Shown one piece after another: positions 12,301 to 23,083 of a stretch of DNA of 64,000 bases. This DNA comes from Schistosoma mansoni (Eukaryota; Platyhelminthes; Trematoda; Strigeidida; Schistosomatidae). A model generated the notes under the pieces. That model worked only from the letters and a program-made list of their open reading frames with translations. It was not told the DNA's origin and did no database searches. The DNA is taken from assembly GCF_000237925.1 (NCBI RefSeq), contig NW_017385987.1:806001-870000 (forward strand), read 5' to 3'. A program made the translations under genes and the position numbers. How positions within the stretch are numbered: the first letter of the stretch is position 1; the number at the start of each line of letters is the position of its first letter.

Positions 12301-13518
12301 CGTGATTTTCAATCTGTTTGACCTATCTTCAATTAAACAGAAAGAAATTCTATAATTTTTTTTATCTTATTATTATTTATCTGATTACTAGGAAGTTGAA
12401 ATGAGGTTATTTCGCTTTGTTTATATCAGTCAAGTAGTCAGTATCATAAAGTTATTTGAAACTCATAGTATAAGTGCAAGTTTTATGCTCCTTAAATAAA
12501 ATCAGATATTGATTAAGAATTCCATAGTTAATCAGACTAGAGGGCTTTTTTTTTCTTTGAAATCACTATTTTTGCTGATGTGTAACATATAAAACTGAGC
12601 AAAATAGTTGAGACTGTTCATCATTTTATTCCTGGATAACTTTTCGTAAGTGTAGAGTTGGAAGTTGTAGTCTAAAATAGGTAGCTGCAAGTACTAACGA
12701 GTTCGTATTTGTAATCGGTCAAATTACTATGTAAATCACAATTCTTATTATCTTTTTCAAATAAACTTTCTTAGTCCTGACATCATCTCTAAATGAAAGG
12801 TTTAGTAACCTAATATAATTTCCAATTGAACTTATAGAGTGTCCGTTAGATCACTGGCACTGTGCTCCTACTAATTTGAGGTTGATTGCTTAGCGTTTCA
12901 GAGAAGAAAAACTTAAAACTTCTGTTATAGTTTGAGACTCTGAGTTATTGATATACTAGACTGAAGTGAATACCATCTGTTGATATATATTCGCGCTGTT
13001 ATAACACCACAATATTATCCATAGCCGAAAGCTATTCGTAGCAATTAATACCTGTTGAACAAAAGTTAACTATCAAATGTCACAGGTATATTGTGCGATA
13101 CTTACAAATCAGAAGGAACGATAATGAATCTAAGTGTCTATGATACTAGGAATAAAATAACGGATTTATAAGTAAAGTGATTTGGGCTTCAGTATAACCA
13201 GATATAAGTTAAGATATGAAGTAAATGAGTACCTATCTGGTTGGTTACTTGAGTCAGAAGTGATTCATCTAACAGTAATGTTTAATCTAGATACTAGACT
13301 CAAGTAAAATACAATATGGCCTTTCATGCCCTATTTACGAATTCTTTCAAAAAATGTATTTTTAACATGAAGACTTGTAGTATAACAGTGTTATTTTATA
13401 AATTCCTTAGAGGATAGTTATCAGTTTTCTTCGTTAACCAACATGAAAAAATAATCGAATAGTTAAAGTTTTCTCTACCATTAATATTAAATTATATTTC
13501 CAATCATATACTATGATA
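9318..13518. other. Gene-poor AT-rich spacer
   Basis: I found no gene, tRNA or identifiable element. A slightly GC-richer stretch at about 9380-9650 and another at about 10250-10440 have no coding signal that I can support and may be old repeat remnants. The rest is AT-rich with short chance ORFs. Confidence 0.4.
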
Positions 13519-13640
13519 AATTCACTTGGTATTATTTGGTTAAATCTTCCCATTGATGTTTAGGACTTCAGTTGATCAGTCCCCTATTGGCATATGTGCA
13601 TACTGTGCGTATTGCCTCGATATAGCCTTGATAATGTAAG
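13519..13640 (-). mobile_element. SM-alpha SINE, 3' half
   Basis: Minus-strand copy of the SM-alpha 3' region: it ends in the conserved GGGAAGAT..AAAC motif and contains GGCATATGTGCATACTGTGC-type sequence shared with copies at 46.6 and 54.6 kb. The tRNA-like head and ribozyme are absent. It is the left arm of an inverted pair with the copy at 13735-13985. Confidence 0.8.
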
Positions 13641-13734
13641 AAAATCTACAATGAAATTAGTGGAATTGTGGTTTTTTTTATAAAAGTTATAGTGTACAAT
13701 AATGAGATATCACTTGATAGCAGTAAATTTAGGC

Positions 13735-13985
13735 TAGACATCATTTCGAGTCCCAGAGTGAGCATCAACTCTGAGATGCAGGTACATCTAGCTGACGAGT
13801 CTCAAATAGGACCAAACTCACATCCTGGGTTCCATTACTAGTCACTATCCATTTTGGTTTATAATGCTTGTAAATTAAGGCTATATCGAGGCAATACGCA
13901 CAGTATGCACATATGCCAATTAGAGACTGACCAGTTGCAGTCCTAACACATCGATGGGAAGATTCAAACAAACAATACTAAGTGA
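13735..13985 (+). mobile_element. SM-alpha SINE with a dead hammerhead
   Basis: Plus-strand SM-alpha copy lacking most of its tRNA-like head. The hammerhead lies at 13786-13830: stem I ATCTAG, core CTGACGA (allowed by the CUGANGA rule), stem II GTCTCAAATAGGAC. The GAAA box is CAAA, which removes essential G12, and stem III is lost, so it should not cleave. The 3' part matches the other SM-alpha copies, ending in caaacaaacaatac. SM-alpha is the schistosome SINE-like family known to carry a hammerhead ribozyme. Confidence 0.85.
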
Positions 13986-14476
13986 ATTTAAGAATTACCA
14001 TTGTTTTTAATATCTATGAAAAATCAATAACAAATTCAATTAATATATAAATGATTATTAATTAATTCATCTATTTATTTAATAACATTCTAATCGATAA
14101 ATTAATCATACTACTATTAATCAATATTATATTGTTTAAAAACATACTGAACTTGAAAAATTTATTCTAAATTAACATAATCTATACAAATAATAATAAT
14201 TGAATATTATTATTGATTATAACTATCTCTTATTATCAATATGATAAGTGTAAAATCAATAATTCAAAGAACATTTAATTGTTTCTTATATTGACCTAAA
14301 AAATAATAATATCTAATCTTATTTTCAAAACAACTAAAAAAACAACAAAGAATTGACTAAACACATGAGTAGAAATAAGAGAGATAAATTACATGCAATT
14401 TGGATCATAACATTAGTTAATAGTAAGCTCAATGTTTAATGGACGTTTATGCAAGAACTTATTTACTTACATGAGC
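13986..14476. other. AT-rich spacer
   Basis: Very AT-rich, with many short taat/attaat runs. No gene or repeat family recognised. Confidence 0.4.
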
Positions 14477-14545
14477 GGCCTATGCTCCTCCACGAGGGGC
14501 AACAGGCGTAAGTAAGTATTTATTTACACCTGTTATCCCTCATGG
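14477..14545. mobile_element. RTE LINE 3' tails, tail to tail
   Basis: 14477-14516 (plus) is the last coding part and tail of the RTE LINE (ggcctatgctcctccacgag then aacaggcgtaagtaagta), as at 19180-19230 and 51175-51216. The next 27 bases look like the same tail inverted (RC: gggataacaggtgtaaataa). Very short fragments. Confidence 0.6.
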
Positions 14546-14766
14546 AACACTGTTATTGTATTTCGTCTATCTTATTATTGACCCATAGAATTTAAACTGG
14601 TTACATGATTATTGAGTTTTGTTGGATGATAAGTGTATTTGCATCATGTAATCATTTGTATAGATATTATAATTGTAATATTTCATATGATATTTACATT
14701 ACTTTGATTTCGATAATGCATTAAGGAAAGCGAATAAGTTCTTTTCACTGTCCAATGTGCCCCCAA

Positions 14767-15285
14767 ATGCCCTGGTACGGCCGAGAGTGGGGAGAGTCCG
14801 CTCTCCCTCTCGAAATGCTCTCACATAGCCACACGAATATATAGCTTCTGCCAGGGAAGTCCTACTCACTGCCTTCTCGTGGCGGGGGTGTTGTTTACGA
14901 AATTGAGAGGACGAAAAGCGAATGTCCGGCGCTTTAACCGGGTTGGTGGACATGGAAAGTTCACCTAGGGGAGTTGGAAAACCCTGATTCCAAACCAATG
15001 GTGCACATGGGTTCCAGTATCCGGAATGAACGAAAGGCGTATGAACCTAGTGTTGGTCACCGGCTACCATGGGACCGCATCTCCTCACGATGCTCCACTG
15101 CCTTGTGGACTAGACCTTCACGTCAAAGGCTCCGGGTGTGACCCCCTAAGAAAACTACCTGCTTCAGTCTGGGCACCTGGGCAGTATCACAGCCCTCACA
15201 CAAATCGAATGAGATTTGTGAGGCGCATATATATCTGGTGCCCCTTTGTACCAATATTTATGTGTTTAAATAAATAAATAATAAT
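14767..15285 (+). mobile_element. 519-bp element sharing the 3' tail of a LINE (copy 1)
   Basis: This matches 44199-44712 over its whole length and starts at the same point (atgccctggtacgg). Its last 70 bases or so (ggcgcatatatatctggtgc .. tttaaataaataaataa) match the 3' end of the LINE at 25889-27613, but the rest does not match what I can read of that LINE. A possible weak coding trace runs into it from 14699, but both copies carry the same stops, so it looks like untranslated or non-autonomous sequence. It may be the 3' end of a related LINE always truncated at one place, or a non-autonomous partner using the LINE machinery. Confidence 0.7.
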
Positions 15286-17440
15286 GTCAGTTAACACATA
15301 TGGAGCATTGAACATTAACTTTTACTTGCGATAAAGATAAGCAACGCAAATATTTATTATTATACTGTTTCCTTTCTTTCTTAATGATTAAAAAACAAAA
15401 AATTACGACTGTATACTTTCAAAACATGTGATTGGTACAATTATTGAGACTAAAGAGAGATTTTACAATAATGTCTTAATTAATGTTCTAGTGAAGCGAA
15501 AAATTTCAATAGCTGCCTCCGCAGAAGGACACAAATTGAAAGACTTGGAAAACAAGAGGTTTAATGCAACATTTTTTTATCCTAGTTTATGACCACCTAG
15601 TAGTGCATATTCAAGATATCATGTGGAATCGAGCCTTAGATATTTATTTGTTATGAAAAACTGTTACAGTATTAAATTATTTAGTCTTCACCCAGTACAT
15701 CACATTTTTAACACTATTAATCTATATATCCAGCTCAACTATCATTCACTATAGTCTCTCGCAACTCTTACTGTTCGTCAACTTCCTAAGCTACAACTGA
15801 TATCACTCATTAAAAAAGTGTCCACAAACCGCTTAATAGAGTCGAGGAATCTGTATTTAGGTCGGACAGATGAAACCGGTGCATACTATTCCACCAATAA
15901 ACGCTTAAATTATCTGGATATGATTATCTTTCGTCATTAGTTCTTAAAGTACATGGATAGTTATCAATATGTTGTGATGTCGCATCTATCTTGATTATGA
16001 AACTTTTTAGCCGGGAATATTTCGTGTGATCACTCATATTTAATTTTTTTTATGATCGTACTACTTACCTTCGTTTTTTGAGGAATTCATCCCAGGCCTA
16101 GGGATTATTTAATTACTAATATAGGAACAACAAATCAAATGAAATATTCTCTGAACTAGTATGTGCCAAAACCTGAAGATATTTGGGGTATATTGTCTAA
16201 CCATCTAGTTTGTGTTTGTTACTCAGAGGTATTTTGAACTTAGTTTCAAAACATTTCCTACTCTTTCCAAATTTACTAGATCAAACCCGAGACTTCCTTT
16301 TTCTCTCGAGTAGATTCTGAATAGTTGTAAAATTGTTAAAATCCAGTTGAATTTCTCTTTGAAGTGTTTTCAACAATTATTTTTTTCATCCACCTTATGG
16401 TCTTATTATAGTTTGAACTTTCTCGTTGATGACTAAATAGTTCATTGTTCTGTTTTATTTTATCTAGAATATAAGCTTGTGTATCGACCAGCCATTATTA
16501 AGTGAAAATGCATTTTCGATCTCATAAACCAATCAATCTACTCATGCTAATATAGTCATTGCACAAGCTTCCAGAGAATACGTATTTCTCAACAAATAAT
16601 GTTTTAGAAACAAACTACATTGTAGTTTTGGATGTACAAAATGGAAGGTTTCACTTTATTCATGTGTTAAGAACCATCCAACCTACTGTTCAAAAACCAA
16701 CCTTGATCTGATATGGACTTTGTTGCTGATAATTGTTGTCACAGTATACTGTTATCTATAAAAACGATTTCGACCGAAAAGTCTATTTAAAAATAAAATT
16801 CACAAATAGGTCATTTAGTTGATTTTCAATCACTCAATTATTGAGAACGTCGGACCAAGTTAATATGTTTATCCATTACTTTAAAGCAGTTAGGGATAAG
16901 CTAACCTATCAGAATAATCAATATGTAAAAATGCATACCCATAATTTAGGCTATAAGCAATGTAACTTTTGAAATAGCATCCATTAGAAGTTTTGTCAAA
17001 CTGATTCCATGATTTATCTGATGATAGCATTGAGACACTAAACTTGGTAAATATTGTTATTTTTAAGACACAGTTATAATATGCACTTACTAAAATTTTC
17101 GGTAGGTATATTGAAGACAATGTTTATATTGACTTTTGTTACAGTTTATAGACTGAATCACTATAAAAGGCTATGATTAAAACTAAGCCCTCATATTATG
17201 AACGCCTTATCCACTGAGATCTTAAGAGACAAAACTGAAAGTAAACAATCATATATATATATATATAATTCAGAGTTTCTAATATATCATTTGACTAAAC
17301 CGTACATCTGCCATTATTCATTATCACAACATTGAAAAGAGTTCAGTTTTTCCTGAATTTATAGGAACGAATCATTGGATCTATAAAGACACCAGAAGAG
17401 CTATACATGAGCCAAAGGGAGTAAACGGAATAACTTAACC
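15286..17440. other. AT-rich spacer
   Basis: No gene or repeat family recognised. A short (TA)n run lies at about 17251-17268. Confidence 0.45.
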
Positions 17441-18910
17441 GGAAATAAGACAATCAGTAATATCCTTAACTCAGCACAAGAAAGACAACACTCAACCGAA
17501 CTCACAAAAGCCTACAAAAACTTGAATAGGGAGGTTATTATCATAGTTTGGACGAACAAAAAATGCAATACAGCAAATATGAATCAGAATACATCAAGAA
17601 ATCTGAGGATATAATTGAAGATGGAAACGTATACAAGCCAACCGACATAAATTCAATCAAAAATTTGCACAGCCAGATCTCTAGGACTTTAGAAAAGCTC
17701 TTCATAGCATGTTAAATGCAAAAGAAGACTAATACCAACTGAACTCTATTGGACCAAATCTCCCTCAAGTCTACAGTAGGCCAAAACTACATAAATCAAA
17801 CTCCCCATCAACCTCAAAATACAATTTACCAAAAGAAATTTCCAGAACACTGGGATATTTGGGGAACTCATCCAATCACCCTCTTTAACCGTGGATAAGA
17901 TTAAAAGCATTCAAATCGAGAATGACGGATTGGCGGTACCCTGCGACGTCACATCCGTATTCATCTCACTTGAGTTCAAGTTAGCAAAGAACGCTTTGCT
18001 TCTGCTTTCCGCCGATGACACAAATCTTCGAAAACATCCGGAGCTTCAAAGTCAAGATTTATTAGAACAACATATTTCCAGTTTAATAACAAAACCTTTA
18101 AACCAACGAAAAGAGCACCAATGGGATCACCAGTACCATGGCTAATTTCAGAAGTAGTGATACGCAGACTGGAAGCCTAAATTTTAACAGTAATCCGGCT
18201 AAAAATATGGGTTCCTTATGTGTAAAACACATTCCTCATTATTAAAAATGATAAACTGGAAATCATCCACAATTTGATCGACAACGTCTTCGTCGACATC
18301 AACTTCACAACAGAAAGGGGGTCAAACAACAAACTATATTTCATGAATGTGTCGATCACAGAACCAATACAGATCAAATTTTCAACTACAATAAAAATAG
18401 TCCAGAAAATCAGCTGCCTACATACCTCATCTAAAACAACAAAGACGTATTTCAACAAACAATAGGAAGTAATGAAGAAGAATGTGTAACTTCTTACAAA
18501 ACAGCTATCTATGAGACTATTAGAAAATATGTATTGAATTCATGAACAGAAGTAAAAGCAAATGTGGAAGTCAAGAAATGTATAGTTCTACGATATAGAA
18601 AGGATATCTTGGAAACCATAACAAAATTATTGAGACCATCTGGAATCAATGTATCACATAAAGCCGCAAAACCACTTCAAATACTTTTATACAAATCAGA
18701 GGACAAAACGATAAAAGAATAAGAGTTAAATATCATTTACATGCTAAACTGCTTCAGCTGCAAAAATCACTACATCGGGCCGTTTACATCTTAGCCTGCA
18801 TGAATGTCAAACGCCACGACATATCCTCGCCTATGTCAATCCATGTAAACAATTATGAGCACATCTCCAACTGGGAAAATGTTGAAATCTTGAATAAAGA
18901 GAACACTGAG
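17441..18910 (+). mobile_element. Penelope-like retroelement, degenerate
   Basis: Plus-strand remains of a Penelope-like element. From about 17790: GPNLPQVYSRPKLHKS-type linker, then CDVTSVFISLE at 17938-17973 (the (S)FDVxSLFTSIP motif of Penelope RT), and APMGSPVPWLISEVVIRRLE at about 18116-18176, the signature GxPxGSPxS..RT block. A terminal GIY-YIG nuclease trace is visible at about 18746-18780 (CFSCKNHYIG), followed by KRHDISSPMSIHV and FNW-type NWENVEILNKEN. Frames change several times and stops are present, so it is inactive. It runs straight into an RTE 3' end at about 18911. Confidence 0.78.
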
Positions 18911-19230
18911 ATGATCAGCAATAGCCTATTGTGGGAGAGAACAAACCAGGTTCCAGTTGAAGAGGAAACTAGGGAAAGATGTTGGAAGTAGATAGGACAT
19001 ACATTGAGGAAATCACTAAACTGCATCACGAAGCAAGCCCTTACTTGGAATCCTGAATGGAAACGGAAAGGAGGAAGATCAAGGGACACACTGAGTCGAG
19101 AATTGGAAGCAGATATGAAAAGGATGGATAACAACTGGAAAGGATTGTCCAGGACAGAGTTTGACGGAGAATGCTGGTGGTTGGCCTATGCTCCTCCACG
19201 AGGAGGGGAGTAACAGGCGTAAGTAAGTAA
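18911..19230 (+). mobile_element. RTE (SR2-like) LINE 3' end
   Basis: Plus-strand C-terminal part of the RTE polyprotein: [55 protein letters not shown] and [15 protein letters not shown], then the tail aacaggcgtaagtaagtaa. One stop follows ERCWK. Typical 5'-truncated LINE insertion, placed against the end of the Penelope-like element. Confidence 0.87.
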
Positions 19231-20211
19231 CTGTATAAATCATTAGTGACTTTAATATAGGTCATTTCGGAGGTATTCTTTCATGCCAAAACAGAAATTG
19301 ATAACGGTTAGAGAACCATCAGAAGCAGTGATGATTTGAGAACTACTTCATCATAGTTAGTGACACTTTATCGATGACCATTTACTACCTCCATATAATA
19401 CCTAATCCACTATTAACATAATATGTTTAAACTACTGAATCAAAACACAATATATCGTATTTTGTTTATTTTCAATTCTTTCCTATGGCAGCGTAGTCAT
19501 CACTCAGTATCATCAGTTACGATTGTTTCACCTCTGACTTTTTTAAATCCATAGGTAATGGATGATCCGATAAATTTCATCAGTTCATGATGACTAAGCA
19601 AAGACAATTTACTTATTTTGCAAGGATGTAACATCTTTTCAAAGTAACATTTTGACTATTCATCATTCTTTAAAAACAATGAAAAATTACACCAGTATAA
19701 CATAAACTTCAAATTATACTTTGTATAATATTATCTGTATAAGACTGTTCTCAGCAAGCCATTTCAACTAATTGTTTATCTATCTATTTAACTAAGAGAG
19801 AAAAATCTGATTTTTACAAATTATCCCTATGTACATCGTAGTGAATTGTATTTCTACAGATTATTTATAGAAAGAAAATGGTTAAACAAATAAGTAAACA
19901 TTCATTTTGTAACATTATCTTTCCTTTTGAAAGAAAAACAATATCTCAACAAACAATCATATGAACAATAGAAAGTATTTAGTTACATCTACTCTTTGTT
20001 TTTCTATCTCTCTTTAACTCTTTATCAAACAAAATAGTCATTAATGAAAATAAATGAAAGACTATTGGTGAAAACAAACAATAACATTTTTTTTTACTGA
20101 CTTGTTTTTTCTTATCGTTGAAGGAAAACAAGAATTTTAAGGAAGAATAAAAAATAGAAACTTTCATAGCATCTCTATCATAGTAATCAATTATGGTTGT
20201 TAATTATAAAA
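19231..20211. other. Spacer downstream of the F-box gene
   Basis: AT-rich region 3' of the F-box gene (which is on the minus strand). Its 3' UTR probably lies in the right part of this stretch. I did not find a certain polyadenylation site among many TTTATT strings. Confidence 0.4.
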
Positions 20212-21669
20212 TCAATATGTTGTGGAAGTTGCACGTTTCATATTAGTTGAATTTATTGCATCATGAATAGTTGGATGTTTAGATTTTAACCACATTAAAC
20301 TTTGAATAACCGCTTTAATATCATTACTGGCACATTTTTGTAAACGCCATGGATTTTGAAATTCAAATAAATGTAAACATGTTAAAGGTTGTAACAATGA
20401 ACCACACCATGAGAATGTGTAATTTGCACCACTGTAACTATCACGATTTAAATAGATTTCATTTGTTCTAGTAGAATCTTCCAAAGAATCTGAATGAATA
20501 TAGTTTTCTGTATTATTATTTTGTAAAATATCTTCAATTGGCATAATATATAGGATGACAATCGGTACTTTATGTGCTATTTCATTAGGAAAACCTTTTA
20601 ATACAGTTTTTAGTTCAATATATAAGTAAATAGCTTGTTCAGTTGTTTCTCTAGCATCAAGGGCGTAAATTATTCCACAAATACCGTGTAATAAACATTT
20701 CATTTCATTACTTACAATTAATCCATTCAAGGATGATGAGTGAATGTCTGAGATATTTACATCATTTGAATAAGTAAATAGACGACTGGCATGAATTCGC
20801 TCCGGTTGACTATTGAACTTATGACTTAAATGTCCACTTAAAGAATAAAGATAATGTAAATCAAATATGAAATCGTTTAAATAATTGATAGCTTGTGAAT
20901 TGGGTGTATATGTCTCCTTCAGAATAGATTTTTTATAATCATTTTTTGAATGTTTAAATGTTTTCTCAGGAAAATATACAGAAGAATCTAATGCTGCCAT
21001 TTGCGCTTGATTATGTAGCCGAAGTGTAAGTCCAGCACCAAAGCCCATTCGACCTGGTATCATATTTAATGGTTCAAATGATTTGGTTTTTACATCAACC
21101 AATTTACTAAACAAGCAACTTGTAGCTCTCTGGTCAAAACCAGGTCCAAACACTGCAAATCGACAACGCTGACGGCTTATATCATTCGGATGTGAAGGAT
21201 GGTAGATGGACAATCTACGTCTAAAATTATTCCACCACTTCCAAAATAATTCACAGAAAGATAAAGGACTAGTTGATTGACCTTCATGTGGGGCCGAAGC
21301 AAGACTAAGCTGATTGATCTTATTGATCAAAAGTTGGACTTTTGATGCTTCTTTCTGGTCACCAAGTAAGTGTTGAGGAACATATTTCTTAAGGAAGCGA
21401 TATATTTTGTGAGGATGAACTGTTTGTAGCCTTTGTAGGTCTGGAGCATATTTGGGTTTAGAATCACATATAAGAGTAGACCATTGAGTTTTTAAAATTA
21501 TTACCAACTTTCTTTGCCATAAACAATTGTCAAGCGCTGTTTGTCTCCAAGTAGAGCATACATCAATACAATTAATTAAATCATCAGTATCGAGATAATT
21601 GAAAACACGCAATAAAATTTCTGGAGGTAAATTGTTAGCTGTAATGTAAGCTGTTGACGGCTCCACCAT
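20212..21669 (-). CDS. FBXO4: F-box only protein 4-like (SCF substrate receptor)
   Basis: A 485-residue single-exon protein. Residues about 12-55 (NNLPPEILLRVFNYLDTDDL .. VCSTWRQTALDNCLWQRKL) form a clear F-box, the part that binds Skp1 in SCF ubiquitin ligases. From about residue 171, FAVFGPGFDQRATSCLFSKL matches the start of the atypical small-GTPase-like domain that is special to FBXO4, followed by GRMGFGAGLTLRLHN (206-220). Near the C-terminus, LTCLHLFEFQNPWRLQKC with VIQSLMWL matches the FBXO4 end (..LLNHPWLVQ..GIEWIL). Vertebrate FBXO4 is about 390 residues and recruits cyclin D1 and TRF1; the fluke targets are unknown. The extra length is in loops after the F-box and within the GTPase-like part. 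The ATG is supported by an in-frame TAG 36 bases upstream (21703-21705) and a G at -3 with G at +4. The frame is intact, so this is a live host gene. Confidence 0.88.
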   Translation of the reverse strand: MVEPSTAYITANNLPPEILLRVFNYLDTDDLINCIDVCSTWRQTALDNCLWQRKLVIILKTQWSTLICDSKPKYAPDLQRLQTVHPHKIYRFLKKYVPQHLLGDQKEASKVQLLINKINQLSLASAPHEGQSTSPLSFCELFWKWWNNFRRRLSIYHPSHPNDISRQRCRFAVFGPGFDQRATSCLFSKLVDVKTKSFEPLNMIPGRMGFGAGLTLRLHNQAQMAALDSSVYFPEKTFKHSKNDYKKSILKETYTPNSQAINYLNDFIFDLHYLYSLSGHLSHKFNSQPERIHASRLFTYSNDVNISDIHSSSLNGLIVSNEMKCLLHGICGIIYALDARETTEQAIYLYIELKTVLKGFPNEIAHKVPIVILYIMPIEDILQNNNTENYIHSDSLEDSTRTNEIYLNRDSYSGANYTFSWCGSLLQPLTCLHLFEFQNPWRLQKCASNDIKAVIQSLMWLKSKHPTIHDAINSTNMKRATSTTY

Positions 21670-22890
21670 TTCAGATTGAGATGCTCTCCAACTCTCATGA
21701 AGCTACTATACCTGCTAAGTAGACATTTCAGATAGCCTGAAAATTATCTATAATTGTCTTAAGGCTCAAGATTTATCAATCGCTGGGCGAGGCCAGTAGT
21801 ATGACTTTACTGCCTCAAGTAACCAATAGAAAATCAGTCGAGTTAAATAACATAGCAAAATTTAACAAGGTCACAAAATCTTATTTGTGATTGGATGACT
21901 AATCAATAAAACTAGACTTGTATAGTTGATGCTAAATATGGAGTTAGGTGATTAATTTTCTCAAAAAGCATCATAATATGATAAAAATAGTTAAGGCTGT
22001 CATTTTTGGTTTTGTTATTGTCTTGGTTGCAAGATTAGCTTACTTTTACTAATAGTGTTCTTTTGTTAGCATATATGTCTCTTAAAGTTAATGTTCACTG
22101 TTGATGTAGTAAATACAATGAAGGAGTAACTGACAATGGGGCTGTAATTTATGAACGACCTTTGAGTGACGCTAAGGTGACCTTGAGACAACTTTCCTAC
22201 TTACCAGGGTCAAAAGAGGACTAAAAACTCATGTGAGGAAATAGGATTAGGATTTAAAGTTAGAATTTAAGGTTATGAATTAAAGTAAGGGTTTTCACCA
22301 TGATCTGATATCGACTATAATCCCATAATGCTACTTAACAATATGGATGAATGAATTGCGCGCCCAAATCCAAGACTTGATATTCTTAATTTCATTGGTT
22401 TGTCCATAAATTATACTTTCTCCTAACTGACTTTGATTATCCTCATGGTAAGTTTTAAAAAACATCAAAATGACTTCATATGGTACGGCGATTCAAAATC
22501 TACAGTAATACTTGAGCTAGCTAGAAATTAACTTCTGAATTACCTATTTTCCAGCTATCCACATAGTTTGTGACCAAGATAACTACAGTAAAACCAAAAA
22601 GGGACTCACCACGGTATTTTATATATTTTTGTACTCCACTGTCCTTCGGGAGAAAAGAAGGGATTACAGTGAATTTCATGCACAAATTATATCATCCATG
22701 GATAAAATGACGTAGGGACTAAACTGATGATGAAATTTTGAAGATGAATATTAATATTAGCGAACGACTGAATATCTACAAGTCAACTGGATATAAGATT
22801 AGAATTTCTCACAATATTATATACTTTTTGTTTTAAACTCTTTGTTGTAACCAAACATACTCTAGCTAAAAAAGCGATTATTCGACACCG
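21670..22890. other. Upstream region of the F-box gene
   Basis: Contains the 5' UTR and promoter of the F-box gene by position. No clear TATA box or known repeat. Around 22230-22300 there is a run of short ttagg/gaatt-type units (attaggatttaaagttagaa) that looks like an old low-complexity repeat. Confidence 0.4.
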
Positions 22891-23083
22891 TTTGATACCG
22901 GCTCAGTGGTCTAGAGGTTAAGCGTCCGCGCGCGAGACTGTTAGTTCCTGGGTCGGGATTCCGCGAGCGGGGTCGTGAGTGCGCACTGCTGAGGAGTTTC
23001 ATCCTGGAGCGAGGCGGCCATCCAGTGCTTCCAGGTTTCTCATGGTGTTCTAGCTCGAATTGACTCATGAATTCAATTTTCCA
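22891..23083 (+). mobile_element. SINE-B copy with near-complete hammerhead
   Basis: A tRNA-like head (box A about 22910-22926, tggtctagaggttaagcg; a box-B-like gggtcgggattcc about 22951) is followed by a hammerhead-like segment at 22983-23027. Stem I GCACTG/CAGTGC and core CTGAGGA are kept, but GAAA is GAGG, so it should be inactive. It ends in gactcatgaattcaa like the other SINE-B copies. Confidence 0.85.

Noticed and set aside
13786-13830. Active hammerhead in the 13.7-kb SM-alpha copy
   Set aside because: CTGACGA is acceptable, but GAAA is CAAA and stem III is lost.
14699-14998. Minus-strand 99-codon ORF
   Set aside because: It is antisense to a repeat found twice (14767 and 44199). The second copy does not keep the frame.
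18853-19265. Minus-strand ORFs of 74-93 codons
   Set aside because: Shadows of the plus-strand RTE C-terminus.
22862-23068. ORFs over SINE-B copies (also 41706, 43706, 43696, 59046, 59083)
   Set aside because: They arise from the GC-rich tRNA-like head and ribozyme segment of SINE-B, read in various frames. They are not genes.
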